Shown piece by piece: positions 12,301 to 24,023 of a stretch of 64,000 nt of DNA. The notes beneath the pieces are model-generated. The model saw only the letters and a list, made by a program, of their open reading frames with translations. It ran no database searches and was not told the origin of the DNA. The position numbers and the translations under genes were made by a program. This stretch comes from Zygnema cylindricum (lineage: Eukaryota; Streptophyta; Zygnematophyceae; Zygnematales; Zygnemataceae), in the NCBI GenBank assembly GCA_037447655.1, contig JBBHKE010001412.1, forward strand, positions 26,579 through 90,578, read 5' to 3'. Within the stretch, counting starts at the first letter, position 1; every line of letters begins with the position of its first letter.

Positions 12301-12831
12301 AACCACACCTTAATGATGTCATTTTGTAGGCAGATTTGGATATTTTTCATTGTCAAGACTCTAACGTTGAGCGTCCGTTTAATAAACTAGGGGGTTTTGT
12401 TGGATGATGTATTCAAATCTAGAGAAATGCTTTTTGCAGAATGTCATAAAAGTCTTTATTGCAAAAATTGCAATGGCAAAACCATGTGGACAAAATGGGT
12501 TAAACTGGAAAAAACAGAAACTGCAGAATATAGAAACTGTACAAACTTCTTACGATTGACGGGAAACAATACGATAACATTGACTTCTCAATGTCAGCCG
12601 TTTTATGTCGCGACTGGCTAACATTTAATTGGCTGGCTCTCCTCAGTTAAAGTCATCAAAGTGGGCATAGGAGCGACTACCTCTCTCAAGTTAAGAAATT
12701 TTCCGTGTTCCAAGCGCAGTCTCCTTGGTTAGCAAACGTATTTCTTGCGCTGAACTATCTATTTTGTCTTTTAGTGTAACAATATATTAACTATATGTAA
12801 AAATTGTAGCATTACAAGGAACGAAAGTTGG
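9352..12831. other. Gene-free AT-rich DNA with transposon traces
   Basis: No frame resembles a known protein. At 9359-9470 there are GTGACG and GTCTACAA words like those in the 12835 element and at 56400-56580, which suggests subterminal repeats of degraded DNA transposons. The rest is AT-rich with frequent A or T runs and no feature I can support. Confidence 0.4.
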
Positions 12832-12834
12832 TAA

Positions 12835-13781
12835 GGGTACGTCCCCATGTAATCGATATTTTGTTAAAGTATTTTGGACTATAGTAACGATTCCCCGTAC
12901 TTATTTGAAGAGCGTCCCTATGTGCGAAAATGAAATCAGAACTTTGAAATGTGACGGTTGTAGACGTAGGTACATCTTGTGACAATTAAAGGTGACTTCA
13001 AAACTTTCGACGATTGGTGACACGGACAAAAACAACGACAGTTGTAGACTTGTTGATTTTTGTGAAATTGTAGACGTTTAGGGTTAGGTGACATTGTGAC
13101 GTCTTGCTCACTTGTGACAACGTCGACGTCACTGATTCAATAACTTTCCGCCATGGTTTGCCGATTTCATTTTATTTGCTTTTCTCATGCGCTTGCCATT
13201 AAAAAAAAACCTAAAAATTGTCAATAAAAAAATATTTTTAAAATATCTTTCATTTTATACCAATATCGTTGTGTCTTATTCTAAAAAGTGTGAGATACAA
13301 GCGATAGTGTGAGAGGAAGAGGGGAGAGTTGACAACGGCAAAAAATTATTCAAAGGACCCATGAATAAAGGTGGAGGTCGAAGACCCCTGCAATGTTTTT
13401 CCGTACATGCGCGTGACGGGCACGGACAAAAATAGCGAGGACTCTCCCTTGTCCTAAAATTTTTCCATTCTTGTGGCGCGTGCGTGGGTCATATTTCATT
13501 CGCTGTTTGGGTCGTACTTAACTAAAATCACCCATTCAAAGTGATTTTGGATGAAGTTTGTTTTTAAGGTTGGATTCTCTTGCCACAGGTCGAAAAAGGG
13601 AAAACGCCAAAATGCGTTCACATGACGACAAACACGCCGTACATCAAAAGTATGAATTGACGTTCACTCTACTTTGGTAAAAATGATTTTCTCGTACGGC
13701 TAAAGTTTTTGTCAAAGTTCCTTGAATTTTAGGGCAAAAAGACAGAGAAAAAGATATATTTTAATACTTGGGGACGTACCC
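12835..13781. mobile_element. PIF/Harbinger-like element with TAA duplication
   Basis: The 947-bp element has inverted ends GGGTACGTCCCCA and a perfect TAA repeat on both flanks. Its subterminal region is packed with GTGACGGTTGTAGACG-like words. No transposase frame survives. It belongs to the same superfamily as the 5.8-9.4 kb array. Confidence 0.75.
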
Positions 13782-13974
13782 TAACTTCGCACACCACGGG
13801 CAGGGGCTACACGATCCAATCCGATTATATTTCAATCCGACAGCTCATACCGTATGACTGTTTCCCCGTTTTTCGTCCGTCCCATCCAATATGTCGCTTC
13901 CCACCTCCCAAAAATACCTTATTCCAAAAAACATGGCGGGAGCTATTTTTTATTCGTTTATATTTCTGCCATAT

Positions 13975-14944
13975 TATAACACGATCTCCTACCTCTCAAA
14001 AATCCCATTACTAAAAACAATCCCAATCACACATTCCACACATTGGAAAATACACATCCACATTGGACCACACTCACATAAGGATAAACTTTAAATTAGA
14101 AGAAGCTTCTGTCCACATAACATCAGCTTGGATTTTTGCCTTTGTGGCTCAACCCTTCTTTATTAAAGTGTTTTCCACTACTCTCCACTCTTAATAATTC
14201 TATCTCTTAACTACTAAAACACTATTTAGTTAGTAAGAGATTTCAATGCAAAAATGCCTTTTCTCCAATTTGGTATTAATCGCTCAAAACCAAGATCAGC
14301 CGTAATTTCCACAAACTTTTCAAAAGGAAAATATGTCTACTCTCCTCTTACACTTCACTATTTATCCATCATCGCCGTGGACTAGCCAGGCCAGAGTTAA
14401 CGCTCCGTTTTAACAGGCTTTTACCTCGGCCAATCATTGATCAGCAAGGACTCAGACTGACCAATGCAAAAACGTGTGAAATCTCTTACTAACTTCTTAG
14501 CACTTTACTAACCAATCAAACGTTACGTTCCACTACGTAACTTTTACGTGCAAAAGTGCGCGCCAAAGGAAACGCGACTCCGCACGATCGTGCGTAACAA
14601 ATTTCGCACGCGAAACTTCCTGCGAAATTCCCTTAAGTGAAAGTGACATTCGTACTAAAATTTGTACGAAACGAACCACCGTGCATACTAAACGTTTCAT
14701 TAGAACTTTATGAAACGTACACGCGTAATTTCGGTACTAATTTGACCCTTAACCCGTTTCAATGATACCCACTTATTATTTAGACCCCACGCTGTCACCT
14801 AAATACACCCATCGCTATAACTTTTAAAATATAACTCTAAATAGCGTGATTTTCTTTCGCGGACGTCAACCATATTTAGTACTCTATAATCATAACACCT
14901 GAATACCCTTTTATAATAAAGTTTGATCCGCTATTAGTGTTACA
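13975..14944 (-). repeat. 3' LTR of the Ty3/gypsy element
   Basis: This copy starts TATAAC where the partner has TGTAAC, so the terminal TG is mutated, and it ends TGTTACA. Compared with the other LTR it has an extra stretch of about 45 bp around 14076-14119. It is about 970 bp long. Confidence 0.9.
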
Positions 14945-14957
14945 TCATCCCCTCCTT
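14945..14957 (-). other. Polypurine tract of the Ty3/gypsy element
   Basis: Read on the minus strand, AGGAGGGGATGA lies immediately before the 3' LTR, the expected place and composition for the plus-strand primer of reverse transcription. Confidence 0.75.
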
Positions 14958-15075
14958 ATTTTTAACAGACCTCAATTAAAACACCTTTAATTCTCAAGAC
15001 GGGACTTTTATATTATTATCCCTCCAATACCTCTGTAAAAACTCAGAATTTTTATCCTTTAAATTCAACTCATCC

Positions 15076-15570
15076 TCAAACCTTCTTCGATAATGCACTT
15101 GCCAGAATATAGTATCGCCAACGTTTAACCGTTGACCAACATCTATGGACTTCAGGTTCTATAATTATTGAGGGATCCAATTCCAATTCTCCTTCTGTTG
15201 GTCGTTGATTCGCTGATTTCAATTGGCTGATGTGTATCACTGGATGAATTTTTGTTGAAGGCGGAAAGTCCAATTTGGCAACAACTGACGATCTCATCTC
15301 GATTACAGTAAATGGTCCAATGTACTTAGGATCAAATTTCCCCGTAGGATCCGATTGTCCCTGGATCTTGCACCTGTAATGAGTCGTAGAAAGCCAAACC
15401 TTGTCACCTGTGCGTAACACCCAATCACCCCGTTTGCCGTTAGCATTTAATTCGTGTCTCCTTTATGCCTCCACTAATGCATCTCAGACAGTTTTCCAAA
15501 CTGTTTGAACGTATTCGCAAAACTTTGTTCCAAAACCTCTGTTCTCTAGAGTGACCCCTGTTATTAAGTC
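15076..15570 (-). pseudogene. Integrase C-terminal GPY/F region (decayed)
   Basis: The minus-strand frame contains RTGDKVWLST and KYIGPFTVIE, the usual integrase C-terminal GPY/F module, followed by HPVIHISQLK. An in-frame TAA near 15463 splits it from the upstream part. The extreme C-terminus appears frame-shifted, so a chromodomain cannot be confirmed. Confidence 0.8.
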
Positions 15571-16224
15571 TTATGCTTCTCTAGAATGGTATCTGTATGC
15601 AACTTTAAATGGTGAGAATCTTGTACTAGCATGTTTACATGAATTGTATGCAGATTCTATTAATGGCAGTTTAGATTCCCATGTGTTCTGAATTCCACTG
15701 CAAACATTCCTAAGCATTTCCTCTACTGTACGGTTCATCCTTTCTGTCTGTCCAAGTGTCTGAGGATGATAAGCGGTACTCATTTTCAATTCAGAGCTTT
15801 AATTTTGTTGTAATTCTTTCCGAAAAGCAGACGTAAATTTAGAATCTCTATCACTGACTATAGATAGAGGGACTTCATGATGTTTGACCACGTTGTCAAA
15901 ATAAAACTTTACAATATCTACAACTGAATAAGTGGTTTTGCAAGGGATAAAGATTGCCATTTTACTGAACCTATCACCTACGACCATGATACTGTCATTC
16001 CTTTTAGATGTAGTAGGAAACTTGACAATAAAATCCATACTGACAGATTCTCACGGTCTTTTGGGGATATCCAAAGGTTTTAAGTGACCTTTAGGTTTTT
16101 GGGTACTAGGTTTACTCTGTTGGCAAGGGACACAACTTTCCACGTGTTTTGACACCTCCTTTGCCATCCCAGGCCAAAACAATCCACTTTGCAATTGACT
16201 AAGAGTTTTATCTCGACCTAGATG
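15571..16224 (-). pseudogene. Integrase catalytic core (decayed)
   Basis: The frame holds MDFIVKFP, GDRFSKMAIFIPC and IVSDRDSKFTS with the first two catalytic Asp residues, then STAYHPQTLGQTERMNR carrying the Glu region (family usual is HPQTDGQTE). TAA stops at 15571-15573 and 15799-15801 and a TGA at 16051-16053 interrupt it. Confidence 0.9.
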
Positions 16225-17250
16225 TCATAAATGCTCATGAGCTTCCCATAAAAATTGTTTTATTAAGTCTCTCACTTCAAGAATGCATAATCTATCCCCA
16301 ATTTGCAAATACAGTAAACCATTTTTTATTCTAAAGTTTTTGACATGCATCTCATTCAATGGGTCAAAATTCCCTCTCGAAATATTCTTGCAAATCACAG
16401 CAAAATAAGGATCTTTATCATAACCATTTCTAACAGTATCTAAAAACAATTCATCCTGAACGATAACATTTATTTCAAAACATCTACTTAAAGGATTTGC
16501 GACTACATTTGTCTTTCTGAGAATATGTTTGACATTAAATTTGAAATATGTTAATTTTTGCATCCACCTAACCTGTCTGCCAGTTATAATCTGTGCATCA
16601 CTTAATCTCCGTAAATATGAGAGTGTTTTATTATCACATGGAACTGTAAATTCTTTATTGTGCAAATAACAACGCCATTTCACCAATGTTAGTACAATTG
16701 CAAGTAATTCTTTTTCCTGTGCTGCATAGTCTTTTTAAGCATCATTGAAATTTTTGGACTCAAAAGCAATAAGATGAAAGTGTTTGCCGACTTTTTTACT
16801 TATGACAGCACCTACACCTTTATCAGATGCATCTGTAGTGATCAGAACTTCAAATTCCCCATCAGGGTCAAGATACACCAGTGTAGGGGCAAAGGTCAAC
16901 TTCCATTTTAGTTCGTTGAATACTCCCTCCTGATCAGCTCCCCTCACAAACGTCTCCTTCTCCTGAAGTAAATCCGTCAAAGGTGCAGCGATCATACTGA
17001 AGGTCGTGATAAATTTCCTGTAATAAGTGGTTAATCCCAAAAACGATCTAACTTCTGTGACATTAGTAGGTTGTTTCCAATTTTGGATTGCTAAAATTTT
17101 GGATGGATTTGTTTTAACACCTTCCACACTAACTATGTGTCCCAAAAATAATTGTTCAGTTTTAAAGAAGTTGGATTTTGACAATTTTCCATATAATTTT
17201 CTTTCTGTTAACCTTTCCAACACTCTTCTTAAATGAATTACATGTTGTTA
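16225..17250 (-). pseudogene. RNase H and integrase zinc-binding region (decayed)
   Basis: The frame carries ITTDASDKGVGAVISKK, typical of Ty3/gypsy RNase H, then PCDNKTLSYL. Further on it enters the HLGRDKT region of the integrase N-terminal zinc domain. Interruptions are a TAA at 16735-16737, a TGA at 16225-16227 and a TAA at 17248-17250. Confidence 0.88.
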
Positions 17251-18065
17251 TTTAGATTCACTGTAAACTAAAATATCATCTATAAACACTTGAACAAACT
17301 CATCTATGTAATCTGAAAAGGTTTGGTTCATTAATCTTTGGTAAGTAGGCGGTGCATTCGTTAAGCCAAATGGCATCACTATCCATTCGAAATGACCCAA
17401 CCTAGTCTTGAAAGCAGTTTTATCAACATCTTCAATTCTAATTGGCACCGGATTAAAGCCTCTACGTAGGTCAATAAACAATAATAATTTAGCACCTTTT
17501 AAACAATCTATCAAATCAAAAATTTAAGGTAACGGATACTTATCCTTCACTGTAATCTTGTTCAAACTACGATAATCGAGACACATTATCAACGTTCCGT
17601 CATTCTTTTTGACGAAGAGAACTGGTGCTCCGTACGCTGATTTGCTGGGCTGAATATATATCCTTTCTCTATGAGTTCCTTGATCTGTTTTTTTAATTCC
17701 TCTTGCTCAAAAAAACTGTGCTTACAAATTTTTGTGACAAGGGGGTTGCATCCACGTTCAAGGTTAATAACATGTTCCACATCTCGGGAAGGTGGCCTTC
17801 TTGAGGGTAAATCACTTAGAAAAACATCTTGAAATTCAAAAATCAAATCTTTAACAACAACATCAGATGTATTAATGTCAGTTACAAAATTAGATATTAA
17901 TTTTTCGAGAGTTTTAGTGGTGTCTGATTTAGGGATGACATCAATGTTAGTGTTTTCTCCCCCCCTTTCATCAATAACTGCCTCAGTTACTAATAACAAA
18001 AAAACATGATTTGTTTTATCTATTAAGTGTTTTTTAAATTGTTTAGCAGATATCAAACCTTCCAC
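17251..18065 (-). pseudogene. Reverse transcriptase (decayed)
   Basis: The upstream part has the DVFLSDLPSRRPPSRDVEH linker and [11 protein letters not shown]. The core has LLFIDLRRGFNPVPI, FGLTNAPPTYQRLMN and the FIDD catalytic box (VFIDDILVYS). A frameshift lies around 17600-17650 and a TAA follows the YPLP motif at about 17524. The RT is therefore non-functional. Confidence 0.9.
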
Positions 18066-18071
18066 TTCAAA

Positions 18072-18521
18072 TCAGGTTGTGTTATTTATATGATTCCTAT
18101 GTACTTTCTTAGGAGATAATGTTTGCAAAACCTTCCAACCATTTTCAAACTTCACTTTCAAGGTTTTAATTCCCCAATTAATTTGAGGATTGTGTTCAGT
18201 TAACCAAGGATTTCCCAAAATTAGTTTTTCACTTCCCAAATTCATTATTTCACACACAACTTTCATTTTATGACCCTGAATATCAACTTCTATCGTGTCA
18301 GTTTGTAATTCTAATGTGGACTTATTACCATTTGCCACTTGAACGTGTAAAGGCTTTTCCCTTATGACAGCAAGAATTTTATTTTCCTCTACAAATCTAT
18401 GTGAAATAAAATTATGTGTGGCACCTAAATCAACCATTACTCTCAACGGTTTTCCTTCCACTAATGACTCGAATCTAATCAAATTGTGTATGGTGTCATC
18501 ATTACTTAACTGTCCTAACAT
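18072..18521 (-). pseudogene. Retroviral-type aspartic protease (decayed)
   Basis: The 149-residue frame contains VDLGATHNFISHRFV, where the family usually has D-S/T-G-A. The catalytic triad's middle residue is replaced by Leu, suggesting loss of activity even without the stops. GNPWLTEHNPQINW near the C-terminus is typical of this protease group. Confidence 0.88.
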
Positions 18522-18715
18522 AGGTCTTTTGTTGAGAATTTAATCAAAAGGATTCTTTAAACTATGCATTGTAGCGAGAATCATAATAAATTCAGCTATC
18601 CTAAATTTTCCATTCATTAATTTGCCCTCCACAGTTAACTCTTTATTTTCTGGATCCGGTTGACTCAAGTGAGGACTTTCAGTGAGTTTTTTCCGTTTCC
18701 CACCTCTTGGGCTTC

Positions 18716-19919
18716 CTACTCAGCTAGGTATAATGCAATATCCTCTTGGAGACTTTCATTTACAACGACTGTTTTGAGAGAACCTTTATCTGTACAGTCT
18801 TTAGCGTAATGATCTGGACCTCCGCATTTGAAACAAGTGACTTTCTTTTTGGGTTTTGTACACTCACTACTAAAATGTCCCTCCTCTCCACAATTATAAC
18901 AGTTTATCTTTTTCAGTTGTGCACACTCAAATGCTCTATGACCCTTTTTCTGACAAATAGTGCATGTGGGGATGGTAAGGTTAGGCTTTTGAGCATTAAT
19001 GCTTAGTTTAGGACTCTTAATGTATCCCCCTCTATTGTTAAATTTGTTTCCTGCATTAACACTCTGTCCACTCCTTTGATTTCCCCTGAAAATATTTTGC
19101 CTGTTCACTGGACCAGCATTCAGACCCTCGTAAACAAATACTTCCTCATCCCACTCTGATACTTCATTCAAATTACCCGTGAGTGATCGAGTTTTCCCGA
19201 TTATACCCCAACTGATCCTCTAATTCCAATGACATATCTTGTAATTTCTTCAAATTATTAAATTTTTGATGTTTTAGTTCTGATTTCAGTATAGGATTCA
19301 AATAGTTCAAGAAATGCAATTCAGCCATTTCATCAGTCAAACCTATGACGTGAATGTTATATGAGTCAAATTCCACAATGTAATCCTTCACAGATGCAAT
19401 CTGCTTACAATTCAGCTACTTTTCTTCCATTCTGGATTTAAAAGTGACAGGCAAGAATCGTGATTTGATCACGGTTTTAAAAGTTTCCCAATTAGCATTA
19501 TCAGGAATCAATTTAGACCTTCTCTGAGTGTAATACCAAATCTAAGCATCGCCTTTCAGACAGCAAACAGCAAAAGAAGTGTTATCATCACGATCATTGT
19601 TTCTAGATTCTAAATAATACTCTATATGAAAAATCGTAGCATCGTTCTCATCAATCTTCTTACCATCAAACGATGGTGCGTCATTAATAGACAATTTCAT
19701 ATCATTTTTCTTCTTAGGTCAAACATGATCATCCTCCCTAAAACTGGCATTCAGTTTACTACTTTCACCCTTTTGGTCATTAATATCATTCTTGGTCTGA
19801 ATTAAGTTAATAAGTTCATCTGATTTCTCATTTGAAACATTTCCATTTTTTGTAACAACTTTCAATTCACTTTTCAATTCGGAAATGGTTTCAGCCTCAG
19901 CGGCAAGCCTCAACGGCAA
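18716..19919 (-). pseudogene. Gag with three CCHC zinc knuckles (decayed)
   Basis: Three zinc knuckles are visible: CTICQKKGHRAFEC, CYNCGEEGHFSSEC and CFKCGGPDHYAKDC, at about 18810-18970. Upstream frames at 19173-19391 (FDSYNIHVIGLTDEMAELHF) and 19719-19919 carry the capsid-like and N-terminal parts. The frames are broken by stops. Confidence 0.85.
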
Positions 19920-20790
19920 GCCTCAGCGGCAACATGATTATTAATTTTTTTTGACCAATTTCACAGTACGTTTCTTTTACACATTCAAAGCATTCTCCAT
20001 TTCACGTTTTAATGCGGAATTTGGCATTATCACACAATGAAATCAAGTAAAAGGAAAGAAATAATACAATTCCCCAAAAAATTTGCTGCAGATTTGAAGT
20101 CTTAAGATTGTTCCAATCCAAGACTTCTTCTCCTTAACGAATCCTTTGAAAAAAATGTCAAAATTTGAGAAATAAAATAAAAAAAAAACATTGATAGTAA
20201 GTTAGTGCAAATTCAAATTTCAATTTCCCAACATTGAAACAAAAGGTAAGAATTTCCCCACAAATTTTGCAACAGCAAAATTGAAAGTTCTCAAAAGTAA
20301 GATTTAACCACAAATTTTGCAACATCAAAATTGAAAGCAATCAAAGGTAACAATTTAAGGTTTGAAAAGTTTTGAGTCATTTTTGGACTCATTTGCTCTT
20401 GAAGAAGTAAAGTACTCCATTTTCCGTCTCCTCCATTAGCAAATTTCCCATTTCCCACTACATCAGGATCTTTTACTCTCTAATCCTCACCCTTCATAGC
20501 TTCAAGCCCTCCCTCTACACATGAATCATTGCTAGGAGAAGGCAAGTTTGTTTGGCCTCTAAGTAATTGGAGTGAGTTTCAACGGTGGCTACACTGCCCA
20601 CCCCGCCTTAGTCCTTAGGACCTGAGCATGCCCCACATCTAACCAGTGGCCGATGGCAGTGTGATCACTCAGTTTCCCTCCAATCCCCTGCCATTTCACA
20701 TTGTGGTTCTACCGACACAAGTTAGAGCACCCTCACCGGTCACGGCAGTCGATATTCGAGTGAGCAAACTTCTCATTGGTTTCTAACTAA
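19920..20790 (-). other. 5' untranslated leader of the retrotransposon
   Basis: This lies between the primer-binding site and the gag remnant. It contains short direct repeats of a CACAAATTTTGCAACA-type word around 20258-20320. No coding signal was seen. Confidence 0.5.
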
Positions 20791-20803
20791 AGCTCCGATA
20801 CCA
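20791..20803 (-). other. Primer-binding site complementary to initiator Met tRNA
   Basis: On the minus strand TGGTATCGGAGCT begins two bases after the 5' LTR. It differs at one base from the usual TGGTATCAGAGC site matching the 3' end of initiator methionine tRNA used by many plant LTR retrotransposons. Confidence 0.85.
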
Positions 20804-20805
20804 TA

Positions 20806-21730
20806 TGTAACAAGATCTCCTACCTCTCAGAAAATCCCATTACTACAAACAATCCCAACCACACATTCCACACATTGGAAAATACACATCCACATTGGAC
20901 CACACTCAACATTAGCTTGGACTCTTGCCCTCGTGGCTCAACCCTTCTTATTAAAGTGTTTTCCGCTACTCTCCACTCTTAATAATTATATCTCTTAACT
21001 ACTAAAACACTATTAAGTTAGTAAAAGATTTCAATGCAAAAATGCCTTTTCTCCAATTTGGTATTAATCGCTCAGGACCAAGATCAGCCGTAATTTCCAC
21101 AAAATTTTCCAAAGGAAAAGATGTCTACTCTCATCTTACACTTCACTATTTATCCATCATCGCCCTGGACTAGCCAGGCTAGAGTTAACGCTCCGTTTTA
21201 ACAGGCTTTTACCTAGGCCAATCATTGATCACCAAAGACTTAGACTGACCAATGCAAAAACGTGCGAAATCTCTTACTAACTACTTAGCACTTTACTAAC
21301 CAATCAAACGTTACGTTTCACTACGTAACATTTACGTGCAAAAGTGCGCGCCAAAAGAAACGCGACTTCGCACGATCGTGCGTAACAAATTTCGCACGCG
21401 AAACTTCTTGCGAAATTCCCTTAAGTGAAAGTGACATTCGTACTAAAATTTGTACGAAACGAACCACCGTGCATACTAAATGTTTCATTAGAACTTTATG
21501 AAAGTTACACGCGTAATTTCGGTACTAATTTGACCCTTAGCCCGTTTCAATGATACCCACTTATTATTTAGACCCCACGCTGTCACCTAAATACACCCAT
21601 CGCTATATTTTTTAAAATATAACTCCAAATAGCGTGATTCTTTCGCGGACGTTTACCAAATTTAGTAATCTATAATCATATCACCTAAATACCCCTTTAA
21701 AAACAAGTGCGATCCGCTATTACTGTTACA
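20806..21730 (-). repeat. 5' LTR of the Ty3/gypsy element
   Basis: The 925-bp LTR starts TGTAACAAG and ends TGTTACA on the plus strand. It aligns throughout with 13975-14944 apart from point changes and the indel in that copy. It would carry the element's promoter for minus-strand transcription. Confidence 0.92.
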
Positions 21731-21739
21731 CATATATAC

Positions 21740-22558
21740 CATAGATGTCCAATTCGTACGGATTTGGACTTTTTTACGAAAACTACGTAGTATTCGTTTG
21801 TTTCGTTTGTTTCGTAGCTTTCGTAATTTTCGTATGTCTCACACTGTACGAACAATTGCACGGACACTAAAAAAAAATGCTTCATTTGGGCGCGCGTATT
21901 TTGTGTGTCTTCCACTCCGTCTTCAAAAGGAAGCCGTCGTTGGCGACGCCGCAAATTCCGCCGCTCGTCGCTTGTTCGTTGCACTTTTCAATTTTGCACT
22001 TTCGCTTCATTTGCGCTCGCGAATTTTTATCTGAGCGGCGAGCCGCGGAATTTATGGCGTCTCGCGCGCTTATTTTTATCTGAGCGGCGAGCCGTGGAAC
22101 TTATGGCGTCTTGCACGCGTATTTTTATATGAGCGGCGAGCCGCGGAATTTATGGCGTCTCGCACGCGTATATTCATCTGAGCAACGAACCGCGAAATTT
22201 ATGACGTCTCGCACGCGTAATTTATCTGAGCGGCGAGCCGCGGAATTTATGGCATCTCCAACGGCGGCTTCCTTGAGCCGTTTTGCGTCATTTGCCCGCG
22301 CGTATTTTCATCTGTCCTCCACTCCGTCTTTAGAAGGAAGTCGCCGGTGGAGACGCTGTAAATTCAGGCGCTCGCCGCGTGTTCGTTGCACTTTTCAGTT
22401 ATTTAGGGTAATCAATATTAAAAAAATTTGAAACTTGAAAGTCCAAAAAAAGCACGAATTTTACCTACGAATTTTAAAAGTTTGAAATTGTTTTATGCGC
22501 ACTCTACGTAGTATTCGTTAGTTTACTCCGTGCGTTTTATGCGCATATGACATCTATG
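21740..22558. mobile_element. TIR element with 8-bp near-duplication (hAT-like), family 5
   Basis: The inverted ends are CATAGATGTC, with flanks ATATATAC and TTATATAC (one mismatch), fitting an 8-bp hAT-type duplication. Both ends carry a CTACGTAGTATTCGTT segment. Inside lie a 90-bp direct repeat (about 21908-21995 and 22315-22400) and a five-copy minisatellite. A right-end fragment of the same family is at 52244-52299. No transposase was found. Confidence 0.65.
22026..22262. repeat. Minisatellite, five copies of 48-50 bp
   Basis: The unit core GAGCGGCGAGCCGCGGAATT recurs at about 22033, 22082, 22131, 22181 and 22229 with point changes, followed by TTATGGCGTCTCGCACGCGTA. It is GC-rich inside an AT-rich neighbourhood. 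Open frames across it are by-products of the repeat. Confidence 0.9.
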
Positions 22559-22605
22559 TTATATACCCCTATTACCCTGTAGTTTCGTACGTACCGATCG
22601 TACGC

Positions 22606-23194
22606 TACACCGTGAATCGTTATTCGCGTTGAGAAATTATTAGTGTTAAAAAATAATTAGCCTTATTAACACTAAATACGATTCTCATTTTTTTTGAAAA
22701 AAATGTTTAATACTAATTGATCATTAATTATAAATTTGGTACAACAGATCTGCCATCAGGATCTTCACAGTAAAATAGGTAAAAGTACAAAATCTGACAA
22801 ATCGTACACTGTCGCGTCCTTTGACTCTAATTTTTTCATAACTCTAATTTGGGTAATCGCGCGAATAATTATTACACCACACATATCTTTACACTAAAAT
22901 AGGTACGCTCTTATTATGTCTTTTTTTCTGACCGTAGTTTTACATGCGATCGCGATTATTTTAATCCATGTTTCATACTTTTTTATTTAATAAAGTACCG
23001 TTTTGTACGGACAGACACGTCCGTACACCACACTATTCAATAATATCATAAATTAGATTTATGAACGCTAATTCTCTAGAACCGTAATTAACGTAAAGGA
23101 AAATTTAGTATTATCAATTCTATTTCGGGTTTTGGAATCAAAATTTGGGGGCGCCGATATAGAGTTCATAACGCTAATAACGATTCGTGGTGTA
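22606..23194. mobile_element. TIR element family 1 copy (TA-flanked)
   Basis: The 589-bp copy has ends TACACCGTGAATCGTTATT and the complement of TACACCACGAATCGTTATT. The TIRs carry several mismatches, suggesting an older copy than 5385-5586. It is non-coding. Confidence 0.75.
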
Positions 23195-23409
23195 CCGTAC
23201 AAGAGATGTGAGCAAACGTTTAAAACTAGAAAACGTTAACTCTTTCAACCTCGTTAATACCACGGTTTAAACCGCCTTGAAACGGGGCGGTTGAAACTGT
23301 TTTCCAGTTTAGACGGTTCGTCACTCAAACATGTACAATATGGCAAATAAGTAACGAAAGTACATCTCATAAGTACGAAAAATTATACATGGATTTCATG
23401 GCACTACAG

Positions 23410-24023
23410 TACACCGCGAATCGTAATTAGAGAAAAATTAGAGTAAAAAAACAAAAAAAAACAATTAGAGTAACAATCTCTAATTTATGTGATATAATTT
23501 TTTCACAGAGGAAGTTTACTCTAATTTATTTAAGTACTCTATATTGGGTTATGTCGGCAATAATTATCCGCGCTGAAATTATGAACACTAAATTACGTGG
23601 ATGTACAAAATTTGTCAGTCCGTATAGTTTTGACGTCATTATGACGTTATTATTATTTGTCGTGCTGAGTTTGAGTTAATGTTCACACTGACGACGATGC
23701 TGTCGGCGGACGAGAATTGTGCGAACGGCTTTTTTTCGATGTGATTGATTTTTCGTTTAGTGCGATTTCACGTGCAAGCGCGATTTTATTAAATCATTAT
23801 TTGTACCTTTTTACTTAAAAAAAGTACAGTTTTGCACGGTTAAAGGTCTTCCGTACACCACACTATTTAAAATGAACCTATATTGTAGTTTTTTACGCTT
23901 ATTAAACTTACCTAAATTAGAATAATACAAAAATTAGAATCGTTTACTCTATTTGATGTCATAGAGTCGAAATTTCGAGCGACCGAATTAGAGTAATTTG
24001 CTCTAATTACGATTCGCGGTGTA
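23410..24023. mobile_element. TIR element family 1 copy (TA-flanked)
   Basis: The 614-bp copy has 23-bp perfect inverted repeats beginning TACACCGCGAATCGTAATTA. Its right terminus overlaps the first bases of the next element. It is non-coding. Confidence 0.85.

Larger units (their letters stand above)
13975..21730 (-). mobile_element. Ty3/gypsy LTR retrotransposon, decayed
   Basis: The 7756-bp element is flanked by a perfect 5-bp duplication, CATAT (13970-13974 and 21731-21735). It has two LTRs, a primer-binding site and a polypurine tract. On the minus strand, domains run in order: gag with three zinc knuckles, aspartic protease, reverse transcriptase, RNase H, integrase, and a GPY/F-type C-terminus. 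Protease before RT and integrase last is the Ty3/gypsy (Metaviridae) order. Many stops and at least one frameshift make it non-autonomous now. LTR divergence and a roughly 45-bp indel in one LTR indicate an old insertion. Confidence 0.93.

Noticed and set aside
10218-12621. Several 60-90 residue frames
   Set aside because: Composition is biased by AT-rich DNA. There are no recognised motifs, no splice context and no neighbouring exons.
22111-22431. Repeat-bearing frame SGEPRNLWRLAR...
   Set aside because: It is produced by the 49-bp minisatellite inside a TIR element. The unit length is not a multiple of three in all copies and no homology is known.
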